Shown here: positions 1 to 6,813 of the stretch, in pieces
Layout of the letters: each line of letters opens with the position of its first letter
Position numbering within the stretch: position 1 is the first letter of the stretch
Assembly: GCA_002690445.1 (NCBI GenBank)
Contig: NZER01000345.1
Coordinates: 1 to 11,528, forward strand
DNA: 11,528 nucleotides
Source: Candidatus Pacearchaeota archaeon
GTDB taxonomy: Archaea; Nanoarchaeota; Nanoarchaeia; Pacearchaeales; GW2011-AR1
Reading direction: 5' to 3'
Position numbers and translations under genes: made by a program
Notes under the pieces: model-generated
What the model saw: the letters and a program-made list of their open reading frames with translations, nothing else
What the model was told of the DNA's origin: nothing
Database searches by the model: none

Positions 1-406
1 CAAGCACTGTGCCGCCATTGAGGTTAGGCCACAGAGCTATAACATCTGTGTCCTTCTTCCGTGCCATGCCATCACCAAGCTGTCGCCCGATCATGGAGAA
101 CACATTTGTGGCACTTTGCCTGACGAGCTTATCAGTCAGGATAACCTTTGCCCCAACCTCACTTGCCGTAAGATCGACTGTGGTCATCCCAATGTCTTCC
201 TCATCAATGATGTCCTGTCCGTCTACTAGGTCGGACATAGTCATTTGTCCTACCTTGGGGACAGTAACCTGCTTGGAACCCTTGGGCAATTGAAATTGCT
301 CAATAAGCGCCAATGCTGGAGCGTTATGCTCCTCTGTGTACCGCGCCGCTGCGATAATGATCCGCTGGGCATTTTCCAGATTCCCGGTAGTTGCTGTCTG
401 TGCCAT
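1..406 (-). CDS. Major capsid (coat) protein, N-terminal 135 residues; cut by window edge
   Basis: Seen: an open frame starts at ATG 406-404 and runs off the left edge without a stop (135 codons visible). It begins MAQTATTGNLENAQRIIIAA. The start is fixed by a strong ribosome site (AAGGAGG, six bases upstream). Residues about 34-65 read as an IE-x-LP-x-G motif, then VTVPKVG and a DLVDGQDI segment. Residues 83-96 read EVGAKVILTDKLVR. Family knowledge: this N-terminal arm, an E-loop-like 'LPxGxxxVxVPK...L.xGxD(I)' segment and 'GAKVxLTDKL' are typical of HK97-fold major capsid proteins of uncultured tailed phages (compare N4 gp56-like and P22-like coat families). Context: it directly follows a scaffold-like gene, which is the standard scaffold-coat order. 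It would form the icosahedral shell. Inference: coat identity is likely; the exact coat family is uncertain because more than half of the protein is missing. An opposite-strand frame over the same bases is a shadow. Confidence 0.8.
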   Translation of the reverse strand, partial: MAQTATTGNLENAQRIIIAAARYTEEHNAPALALIEQFQLPKGSKQVTVPKVGQMTMSDLVDGQDIIDEEDIGMTTVDLTASEVGAKVILTDKLVRQSATNVFSMIGRQLGDGMARKKDTDVIALWPNLNGGTVL

Positions 407-412
407 TTATGG

Positions 413-419
413 CCTCCTT
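413..419 (-). promoter_or_regulatory. Strong ribosome binding site of the coat gene
   Basis: AAGGAGG sits six bases before the coat ATG and begins one base after the stop codon of the scaffold-like gene (TAG at 422-420). It is close to perfect complementarity with a canonical 16S 3' end. It decides the coat start and fits high coat output. Confidence 0.8.
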
Positions 420-1184
420 CTAACTTCCCAGTGTCAATTTTCTTGCTGCTCTCATCGCAGCTTCCGACCTATCCCCCGCAAGATAGGCATCTAGAAGCCT
501 ATCCTGGTTCGTAGTGGCCTCCGCCGCCCCCTGACTGTTATCGAAAGTCTGCGGAGGAACTCTACCCTGTTTTAATTGGGCTATCTCAGAGCGCATTGCC
601 CGGTCATTCTTCATCCGTATCGCTTCTTTTTCCATCTCTGCCGGACTATTAGTATTCTGAAGAGCAGCAAGATCATCGAGAACCTGCTTGTTTGCCAAGC
701 CATGCTTCTTCAGAAAATGTATAGCAGCCATATTACGCCCCTGGATGTACCCGACCATATTGGCGGCTTCTTCGTCCTGCTTCCGAAACTTTTGCTCCTG
801 TTGGACATACCGCTTGGCCTGATCCCTTGCCTGCTCAGGCATATAGCCGGCTTCTTGTAGCTGCCTTTCATAGTTTAGCGCCGCTCTTCCCACATTCTGT
901 CGCCAAGTCTGCTCCTGCTCTGCTACCCGCCGCTGTTGCAGCTCTGCGATAGCAGCCTGATCTGCCTGTGGTCTTGGAGGCTGTGCAGGTGGGGGCTCAC
1001 TTGCTACACTAGTTGAGGTAGGTTCACCCCCTCCATCCTGGGCCACTGGTTGCTCAACAGCCTCCTCTGAAGGGCTGTCTTCAACCGGCTGCGGCTCCTC
1101 AACCGGACTATCTCCGCCCTGTTCCTCAGGTTCTATAATCTGTACACTCTCATTCATTTCATCCGGGTTAGTGGATGTCACCAT
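420..1184 (-). CDS. Scaffold-like capsid assembly protein, 254 residues
   Basis: Seen: residues 10-70 are acidic and rich in Pro, Glu and Ser, so probably disordered. Residues about 75-145 are rich in Gln, Glu, Arg and Ala with heptad-like spacing, so probably a coiled coil. Residues 150-207 are mixed charged helix. The last ~30 residues form a basic helix (RLLDAYLAGDRSEAAMRAARKL). The start has AAAGGAG eight bases upstream (1199-1193). Family knowledge: scaffold proteins of tailed phages are poorly conserved in sequence but share this build (acidic disordered N-terminus, central coiled coil, basic C-terminal helical segment that docks on the coat) and sit just before the coat gene. Role by inference: directs coat polymerisation into the procapsid and leaves or is degraded before DNA fills the head. 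No protease domain is visible in it. Alternatives: another coiled-coil head protein. The assignment rests on composition and position, not on homology. Confidence 0.7.
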   Translation of the reverse strand: MVTSTNPDEMNESVQIIEPEEQGGDSPVEEPQPVEDSPSEEAVEQPVAQDGGGEPTSTSVASEPPPAQPPRPQADQAAIAELQQRRVAEQEQTWRQNVGRAALNYERQLQEAGYMPEQARDQAKRYVQQEQKFRKQDEEAANMVGYIQGRNMAAIHFLKKHGLANKQVLDDLAALQNTNSPAEMEKEAIRMKNDRAMRSEIAQLKQGRVPPQTFDNSQGAAEATTNQDRLLDAYLAGDRSEAAMRAARKLTLGS

Positions 1185-1218
1185 ATCCTTAACTCCTTTC
1201 CCTTGTATACATCAGACC

Positions 1219-1226
1219 ATTATATA
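1219..1226 (-). promoter_or_regulatory. Possible internal promoter -10 element upstream of scaffold and coat
   Basis: On the minus strand the gap reads TGGTATATAATGG. It contains a consensus TATAAT hexamer and, in the overlapping register, a TGG extension before TATATA (extended -10 style). A sigma-70-like -35 box at 16-18 base spacing is not convincing. It would give separate transcription of scaffold and coat. This is inferred from sequence only. Confidence 0.35.
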
Positions 1227-1227
1227 C

Positions 1228-1238
1228 CACATAATGTG
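1228..1238. promoter_or_regulatory. 11-base palindrome CACATAATGTG beside the -10-like element
   Basis: CACAT-A-ATGTG is a perfect inverted repeat around one central base. It lies immediately upstream (minus-strand sense) of the TATATAAT element, where a repressor or activator would bind between the -35 and -10 boxes. Palindromes this short also arise by chance, so an operator role is a guess. Confidence 0.25.
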
Positions 1239-1246
1239 TAATACTG

Positions 1247-4200
1247 CTAGCCAGACACAACAAGAGCGTTCCTGTAAAGCTGGTCATAAGGCTGTTCCGT
1301 AATCGTATTCCATTGCCCCCTACGCTCAAGAACTGGACGTATCTTTTCATCACGTAGGAAATCATAGCCCGCTGCGTACATGGCTAAAACCCACTCCTCA
1401 GGCGCTCTTTTCATCCATGCTATTTTCGTAAGGCCCAAGAGTCCGGTGTCCGAGCGCCGCTCTTCCCTAAGAACAGAGTCAATCTTCTTGTAGGTATCAT
1501 CATGGCCTCTTAGCTCTTCCTGCCTCTTGACTGCGGCATCCATGTATTCATCTACATGGCGCTTGCTTACGCCGACTCGGTCGGCAACATGCTGCCGGAT
1601 CTGTTCCAGTCCCTCAATATCCCAATAGGATATCCCATCGACTTTCACCGCCCCTGCGTATCGTCCTGCATTTATCAAAGTCTGCATTTCTTTGGACAAT
1701 TCACCTTCCATAACCCGGATATTCGCTAAAACGATATCCACTTCCTGGTTACTCAAGCTAGCCCAGAACTCACTAGAGAGCCTATCGTATGCATCCCAAT
1801 CTATCTTGCCATTCACGTCAGTCGCATTAGGAACGATATTGTAATACCGCCAGAGCAGATGCTCTTTCGTGCCTAATTCGGGCTCTTCACGCTCCTCATC
1901 TCTATCATAGAGTGTTTCGTACACGCCGCCAACAGTACGCCCCTTATCAGCCCTATACTGGGACCCATACTGAGCGCCCCTACGAGCTTTTACCGCTGCC
2001 TGATACTCCGTCCTGGCAGACGACGGACTATAATCTTTATGGTCAGGCCCCCCCGATAAATGCTTGTCTGAAGCGTCCTGTACAGCCTCCAAGAATGTAG
2101 CATCTATAACATCTTTCTCTTTGTAGAGGCGGCCCTTAGGTCCCCGATATGCCCGTTCCCCATATTCTCGTAACACCAGTTTATCTACAACAGGCTTGAC
2201 GTTATTATCCAAGTCATCGTAAGGCTTGCCAAATTGCTCTTGGGCAATCCTATTCTCCCAATCACTCCGACTCATCGGGCTGACCCGGCCACCTATTGTT
2301 TCTGCACCGAAGGCCAAGGTCCCGCCGATAACTCTTTCAACTGGGCTTGGTCCCGCTATTTCTTCTTCTGGCTCTATGCCACGTACCTGCCGCACAGCCC
2401 CTGGAATATCCCGTGCAACCCCTACGAGCTGTTCGCCAGCCTGCCCTGGGGCTATAGGTATGACCAACTCAGTTAAATATTCCATTGCCCGGACTGCGGA
2501 CGTAAACCTCCGGTTTCCCTGCTCGTCAATTGTTATTGCAGCCTCTTCACCCAAAAATGTGTAGCCAGTAAAATTATCCCACAGCAATCGTGAGAAGCCG
2601 CTGCCGAGACTCCGCATCGCCCTTTCAGGATGTCCTGTCACTGTATTCGCAATTGCCTGGAAAAAGCCCACTGAAGGGCCAAACAGGGAAAAGTCTTGCC
2701 CACCAAAACGGATTGTATAGAAATTAGGATTGGGGCGACCATTCACCCACGGACGCCTGTCTGTCTCATGCCCGGTTGCTGCGTTAATAATCTCCGTCAA
2801 CGCACCTGCAAAGAAAATGGTCTGCGCGATTGTTCCGGCAGCCTCTCTGCCTTGAATTGTCTGCCTCACTCCAAATGGCCTCCCCGCATAACGGCCAACA
2901 CCTACCAGCGCCTGCGCGTAGCTTTCAAGACGGGATTGGAAATACTTCGGAGCAAAGAGGAGCAGGTCCCCAATATCCCCGCCGAACCTTCCTTCTGACC
3001 ACCCCGTGAGTTTATTGGCGATACTCGCCATCTCGCGCATCTCCCCGGAGTCCCAGAGCTGCTTCAGCGTCCTGCCCCTTCGCAACTCCGCTTCCAGCAA
3101 CTTGTTAGCCCAATCGAGTCGCAAGGCATCGCCAAACACCCCAAAGCTAAGGTTAAACCGCTCAAATAATTGAGCGGTCTGCCTAGCAACAGGGATTCTG
3201 CTCTGCGCCAAACGCCCCGTAAACGGAACCGCATATTCAGTTCTAGCCCCTCCTATGCGAAGCCCTGCTGTTGACCAGAAATCCGAGGTGAGTAGACCTT
3301 TCGCCTTCGCCATCTCATCAGCGTTCCGAATCATGGCATCTGCGACGCCAATGTTATCGCGCCTCATAAAGGCGTTCAGTGATACTACTGCAGCTTTTTT
3401 CCACAGTACGGGATGCCTAAATGCGGCAAAGGCACCATGAATACCAAGTGCAGAAAAGTCAGCGGTTGCCTTGAGGCCCCGGTATACCTGATTGATGTGT
3501 TTAAGAACCATCGTTTCCGATACACGGAACCGGGGCTCTTTAAGTTGCTTCCTGATAGCGTTAGCTAACTCATCATCAATGTACGTGAATTCAAGGCCGG
3601 GAATCTCTCCAATCTTCAGCTCTTGGGCTAGTTCCTTAGCCCTCACTGTGCGCGTCCTGCCAGCCTTAGGAAGGTTGCGGTTAACAGTTTTAATTGTTGC
3701 GCCAAGGTTGATATCAGATAGCTTCTTTGCTACATCGTTGATATGCCCAACCATCGCATCTTCAAACGTGTCATATTTAACTCCGTTAACGATAGCATTA
3801 CCCATAGATGGACTACGTGCGCGGTTCTGGGCAACGATGCGCTTGTTGAGTTTTTGTGGCCCCGAAGCTGTAAATGATTTCAGAAGCTCGTTGTCCCCCG
3901 TCTGGGCAAATGTGCCCGGTGGCTTGGCTGGGCCGCGAGACAGATAGAACCCACCAGGCTTAATGTCAGGGCGCACCCGGTTGGGATTCCATCCAGGCAG
4001 CCATTCTCGCAATATTGCGTTCCACCCAGGCATCTCCCTGGTTACGCCGCCAGATGTCCACGATGTTCCGTTCTCAAAGATATCCCGCAGTGAGTTCATG
4101 AACTTTAGTTCGTCATCTGTCATCACCGGGCTATACGTGTCCATCCTAGCTGCGACATCTTGTATCGTAGGCCGTTCCAGCGGATATATCTCGCCTTCAA

Positions 4201-6463
4201 TGGAATTAGATGCTTTGTGCAAGAACCTGTCGTCCATAATGCGGCCATCCTCATCAAACGCCCCAAAGACCTTCTTTCCGTTGCGTATGTAAGCCGCCAC
4301 CCAACTACTGTGGCCCGCCATCTGGCGTTGCACATCCGCTTTAGTCTTGACGGCGGTTCTAACCGCATCGGCCACACCCGGTTCCTTCGTTGGCGTTAGG
4401 CGTCTCCGGACTCCCAACTTCCCAGTAAGGCTTTCTAGTCCGTCATTGATCACATTGACAGCCTTGCTCCACATAGCCAATTGGGGGCCTGCGCCGAAGC
4501 CAGCAGTTATATCAGCCGTAATTATGGTGGGCTCCGCCCCGCCAGCAGTCACCTGTGGAGTCTCAATAGGAGTGTTTGGCGGCTTTTTCCCGCCAGCCGT
4601 CACCCTCGGTACCGCACCAGGCCCGACGGGGGGTGCAGCAGGCGTGACGGGGGGTGTGGTGGGGGTGGGGACCGCTTCGCCCACATCTTCCATAGCCTCT
4701 GCCCGCATACGCCTCAGCAAGCGACGCTCTGCAACAGAGTAATCCCCACCGATAAGTTTCTTATAGACCCGCTCTGCTTCATCTCCACGGCCAAGCACGT
4801 TAGCAATATAGTCTCGTGTTGCCACTGCCATCACTCGGATTCGAGCCATAACCCTCTGAAGTATGGTCCTGTACGCAGGGATTTCCATGTATATGTCACG
4901 TAGCGCCTTATCAGTAAGCACCTCTGCGAAATATTCCTGGAACCCGCCCTGGTAACGATACACAGTGCGGAGCTTATCGCTTTCCGCATCTGTTAAGGGG
5001 CGTTTCCACTGCATCTTTTTTTCGTCGAAAGTCTCCGACCGGAGCTTATTGACCGCAGCTATAAGGGACTCGCCCTTATTACGCATCTCTCGCCGCCACT
5101 GCTGGACCATTTTACGTGCATCCTGCGCCGATACGAAATCTTCAAGGTGGTGAGCCACCTCATGGACGATTATCCTGTCTGCATCTGAGCTATTGTTTAC
5201 TATTTTTTTGGAGATAGTGATAATCCCAGGGGTACGGCTGCCCGCCTCTGTTATCATAGGCTCCATATAGAACCCGCCAACGTCTCCGACTCCCCGCAGG
5301 CCGCGTGAGCCCATGACCGCGTCTATCTCGGGATCTACTATCCCTCTGCGTAGATAGGTGGACCCAAGGTCGTTGAGATATTTATCTGGCAGCATCTCAA
5401 GCCAAGAAAGAGCAGCCACTCCGCTTTCTGGATCTAACTCCCCCTTTACATACACTTCGAAATATAGTCGATTCATCAGTGCCTGTTTCCCTGTAGCAAC
5501 AGGCTTTGCCATGCGAGCTTCTCGTGCGGCTAGGATAGGATTGTCGAATTGTCTCTCAGGGAACCCTTCCAGTGGGACGTTTTCCACGGACTCTTGAAAG
5601 GCAATACGAGCCTCATTCCTTACACCTGGCTGTGGCCCTTTGTAGGCAGTCCATATATCCCCTCCTATGCGTTCATAGGGTTCGGGGAAACTGCTCACCC
5701 TTGAACTGACATCAATGAGGTCAATAGGAGCCTCTTCCGCGACTTTTTCCACGGCCTCTACCCCTGGCCGTCGGAATCGGCTAACAAGTGGCCGTACCAA
5801 TGGCCCCACCACTGGGCCTGCCACTTTGCCTACTCCCTTAACTGCGAGTCGGCCAGCCGCTTCCTCAAGCTCCCAGGGGGCTCTTAATACTTTCCCTGTA
5901 CCACGTAATCCTGCCTCAATGCCACGTTTTATCTCAACGCCACGACGAGTAGCAGGGACAAATGGCTTTGCAATTGTTCCCGCGAGTCTGGGGGCTGTTG
6001 AGAGTAGCCGTGCGCCAGCCAAGGCTGGGCCGCCAGTGGGGATGAAGGATCCTGCTACCTCCGCAGCGCCCCAGAAGCCAGGACCGGCATCAAGCGCATC
6101 CTGATATGATTCAATCGCCGCATCCCAATCACCCTCTCGTATATCCCCCCAGAATGCGCCTGCACCTTCTGGTATTTTTCTTGGATCTGGTAGCCAGTCT
6201 CTTACGCCCGGAATCATTTGGCCAGCAACACCCACTGGGCTGTAAGCCACACCAGTGCCAACCGCGAGGCCAGCTAGTCTTACTGCGCGATCCATGTAAC
6301 GCAGGGCAGCAGAACCCACATCTTTGATGTCGCCCCAGAATGAGCCGTCGTCTTCTTCGGGCTTCTCAAATAGATCATCAAGGCGGCTTTCGACCTGCCT
6401 GACTGGCTGCCTGACTGATCGCGGCTTTAACGTCTTGAGTAATTCTGTGTCTATCTCGCCCAT
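1247..6463 (-). CDS. Giant 1738-residue head-module protein with zinc metallopeptidase motif; probable virion-packaged multidomain protein
   Basis: Seen: FWG motifs at residues 42, 104 and 130, with Gly/Ala-rich stretches between about 58 and 165. A zinc-peptidase motif HEVAH lies at 434-438 (catalytic E435), followed by QEYFAEVL at 509-516, where E510 is the likely third zinc ligand. A Pro/Thr/Gly linker spans about 596-660 with VTAGG repeats. A C-terminal ~1,080 residues follows. It includes an aromatic and Arg-rich segment about 995-1300 (ADFSALGIHG at 1001, LLLFAPKYFQSR ending at 1178) and a charged tail. Family knowledge: the HExxH...E-[YF]-F-A-E layout is that of gluzincins, closest in look to M34/ATLF peptidases; phage 'polyvalent' proteins combine such domains and travel in the capsid. 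The start overlaps the previous stop (TAATG) and has no Shine-Dalgarno, so translation is probably coupled. Inference: internal virion protein acting in head maturation or after ejection. No polymerase or lysozyme motif was recognised. Confidence 0.75.
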   Translation of the reverse strand: MGEIDTELLKTLKPRSVRQPVRQVESRLDDLFEKPEEDDGSFWGDIKDVGSAALRYMDRAVRLAGLAVGTGVAYSPVGVAGQMIPGVRDWLPDPRKIPEGAGAFWGDIREGDWDAAIESYQDALDAGPGFWGAAEVAGSFIPTGGPALAGARLLSTAPRLAGTIAKPFVPATRRGVEIKRGIEAGLRGTGKVLRAPWELEEAAGRLAVKGVGKVAGPVVGPLVRPLVSRFRRPGVEAVEKVAEEAPIDLIDVSSRVSSFPEPYERIGGDIWTAYKGPQPGVRNEARIAFQESVENVPLEGFPERQFDNPILAAREARMAKPVATGKQALMNRLYFEVYVKGELDPESGVAALSWLEMLPDKYLNDLGSTYLRRGIVDPEIDAVMGSRGLRGVGDVGGFYMEPMITEAGSRTPGIITISKKIVNNSSDADRIIVHEVAHHLEDFVSAQDARKMVQQWRREMRNKGESLIAAVNKLRSETFDEKKMQWKRPLTDAESDKLRTVYRYQGGFQEYFAEVLTDKALRDIYMEIPAYRTILQRVMARIRVMAVATRDYIANVLGRGDEAERVYKKLIGGDYSVAERRLLRRMRAEAMEDVGEAVPTPTTPPVTPAAPPVGPGAVPRVTAGGKKPPNTPIETPQVTAGGAEPTIITADITAGFGAGPQLAMWSKAVNVINDGLESLTGKLGVRRRLTPTKEPGVADAVRTAVKTKADVQRQMAGHSSWVAAYIRNGKKVFGAFDEDGRIMDDRFLHKASNSIEGEIYPLERPTIQDVAARMDTYSPVMTDDELKFMNSLRDIFENGTSWTSGGVTREMPGWNAILREWLPGWNPNRVRPDIKPGGFYLSRGPAKPPGTFAQTGDNELLKSFTASGPQKLNKRIVAQNRARSPSMGNAIVNGVKYDTFEDAMVGHINDVAKKLSDINLGATIKTVNRNLPKAGRTRTVRAKELAQELKIGEIPGLEFTYIDDELANAIRKQLKEPRFRVSETMVLKHINQVYRGLKATADFSALGIHGAFAAFRHPVLWKKAAVVSLNAFMRRDNIGVADAMIRNADEMAKAKGLLTSDFWSTAGLRIGGARTEYAVPFTGRLAQSRIPVARQTAQLFERFNLSFGVFGDALRLDWANKLLEAELRRGRTLKQLWDSGEMREMASIANKLTGWSEGRFGGDIGDLLLFAPKYFQSRLESYAQALVGVGRYAGRPFGVRQTIQGREAAGTIAQTIFFAGALTEIINAATGHETDRRPWVNGRPNPNFYTIRFGGQDFSLFGPSVGFFQAIANTVTGHPERAMRSLGSGFSRLLWDNFTGYTFLGEEAAITIDEQGNRRFTSAVRAMEYLTELVIPIAPGQAGEQLVGVARDIPGAVRQVRGIEPEEEIAGPSPVERVIGGTLAFGAETIGGRVSPMSRSDWENRIAQEQFGKPYDDLDNNVKPVVDKLVLREYGERAYRGPKGRLYKEKDVIDATFLEAVQDASDKHLSGGPDHKDYSPSSARTEYQAAVKARRGAQYGSQYRADKGRTVGGVYETLYDRDEEREEPELGTKEHLLWRYYNIVPNATDVNGKIDWDAYDRLSSEFWASLSNQEVDIVLANIRVMEGELSKEMQTLINAGRYAGAVKVDGISYWDIEGLEQIRQHVADRVGVSKRHVDEYMDAAVKRQEELRGHDDTYKKIDSVLREERRSDTGLLGLTKIAWMKRAPEEWVLAMYAAGYDFLRDEKIRPVLERRGQWNTITEQPYDQLYRNALVVSG
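2564..3496 (-). other. Conserved-looking region of the giant protein (residues ~990-1300)
   Basis: This segment is enriched in Phe, Arg and Gly. It carries ADFSALGIHGAF (1001-1012), a long helical stretch, NKLTGWSEGRFGG (1150-1162), then LLLFAPKYFQSRLESY (1167-1182) and a hydrophobic stretch around 1210-1230. The order 'FSAL.x.QG/HG ... N..TG.g..G ... lFAPrf..SR' recalls regions repeated in very large phage proteins grouped as 'polyvalent' (LPD-type domains). That is a recollection of pattern, not a search result. Function is unknown. Confidence 0.4.
4625..4670 (+). repeat. G-run cluster with duplicated GACGGGGGGTG in the proline-linker code
   Basis: The plus strand has GACGGGGGGTG twice, at 4625-4635 and 4646-4656, exactly 21 bases apart. 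Then GGGGG (4661-4665) and GGGG (4667-4670) follow. Together these are four G-runs of four or more, enough for a G-quadruplex in principle, although one loop is 15 bases. On the coding strand the tract encodes the PPVTPAA/PPVGPGA-type linker of the giant protein. The G-rich strand is the template strand, so the mRNA carries the C-rich form. Confidence 0.6.
4754..5281 (-). other. Metallopeptidase domain inside the giant protein (residues ~395-570)
   Basis: The zinc site HEVAH is encoded at 5164-5150 and the downstream QEYFAE at about 4939-4922. Strand and helix order looks right for a minimal gluzincin fold: a short beta segment (GIITISKKIV, 413-422), the DRIIVHEVAHHLEDF helix, a charged insertion, then the glutamate helix, followed by IPAYRTILQRVM. 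This last part parallels the 'NAPKTFQFI' stretch that follows EFFAEAF in anthrax lethal factor (compared from memory). All three presumed ligands (H434, H438, E510) and the catalytic glutamate are present, so the domain looks active. Boundaries are approximate. Confidence 0.7.
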
Positions 6464-6465
6464 TA
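6461..6465 (-). promoter_or_regulatory. TAATG stop-start overlap coupling the 113-residue gene to the giant gene
   Basis: The TAA stop of the 113-residue gene (6465-6463) shares one base with the ATG of the giant gene (6463-6461). No Shine-Dalgarno lies at normal distance; the nearest GAGG is 17 bases upstream. Re-initiation by terminating ribosomes is the simplest reading. It ties giant-protein output to its small neighbour. Confidence 0.65.
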
Positions 6466-6804
6466 GTAGTTAAATAAGAACCTCGTTCTAGGATTAGACA
6501 TCATGCCAGTCGTTCCTCGTGCCGCTTGTGGTAGCCGTCCATAGCGGGCAGTCCACGGATTAGTCTCAAGGAACTCCAGAAATGTTGCAGGCTCTTCACC
6601 CTTCCGCGCAGCCGTGCCTTCCGCTTGATAAAAGTCTTTCAGGACGTCCTGATAGGAACCCTCAAAGAATCTCCGTCTTCGGGGGCTCCTTTGGGCAAAG
6701 CCTAATCCCGCAGGAGAACTGTAATACTGGGCAGGCTCATACTGCTCCAGAACACCTGGCCAAAACCAGTCAGGATATGGCCCCTGAGCATTTGGTGTTA
6801 CCAT
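6463..6804 (-). CDS. Unknown 113-residue head-module protein
   Basis: Not recognised. Seen: an aromatic and proline-rich N-terminus (GPYPDWFWPG at 8-17), a basic RSPRRRRFFEGSYQDVL segment (39-55), a helical middle with EEPATFLEFLETNPWTARYG (70-89), and a basic, aromatic end, SNPRTRFLFNY. No signal peptide or membrane segment is visible. The start has GGAG six bases upstream, and the previous gene ends nine bases before it. The final codons overlap the giant gene start by one base. Coupling suggests that the two products act together, for example this one as an adaptor, chaperone or capsid-targeting partner of the giant protein; that is inference. Its size would also suit a small head-completion or connector protein, but I see no specific motif for either. 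Confidence 0.7.
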   Translation of the reverse strand: MVTPNAQGPYPDWFWPGVLEQYEPAQYYSSPAGLGFAQRSPRRRRFFEGSYQDVLKDFYQAEGTAARKGEEPATFLEFLETNPWTARYGRLPQAARGTTGMMSNPRTRFLFNY

Positions 6805-6813
6805 TGGCTACTC

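Larger units (their letters stand above)
1185..1246 (-). other. 62-base gap between giant gene and scaffold gene
   Basis: This is the largest gap between genes in the window. It is A/T-rich compared with its neighbours. It carries the scaffold ribosome site, a TATATAAT element and an 11-base palindrome, listed separately. No terminator-like GC stem with a T-run is present, so transcription can read through from the giant gene. Confidence 0.6.

Noticed and set aside
9..293. Plus-strand open frame at the left edge
   Set aside because: The opposite strand encodes a continuous coat-like N-terminus with a strong ribosome site, which explains these bases better.
3492..3947. Open frame of 151 codons on the plus strand
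   Set aside because: It lies wholly inside the giant gene on the opposite strand, has no ribosome site, and its composition is that of a reverse-strand shadow.
4123..4377. Second minus-strand frame overlapping the giant gene
   Set aside because: It is out of frame within a clearly continuous coding sequence, with no ribosome site and no recognisable product.
1247..6463. Giant protein as an N4-like virion RNA polymerase
   Set aside because: Size and likely virion location invite this idea, but I found no convincing T/DxxGR plus downstream polymerase motifs, whereas a zinc-peptidase site is clear.
1247..6463. Giant protein as a tail tape-measure protein or a lytic transglycosylase ejection protein
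   Set aside because: It lacks the long uniform coiled coil of tape measures, lies among head genes, and shows no clear transglycosylase motif.
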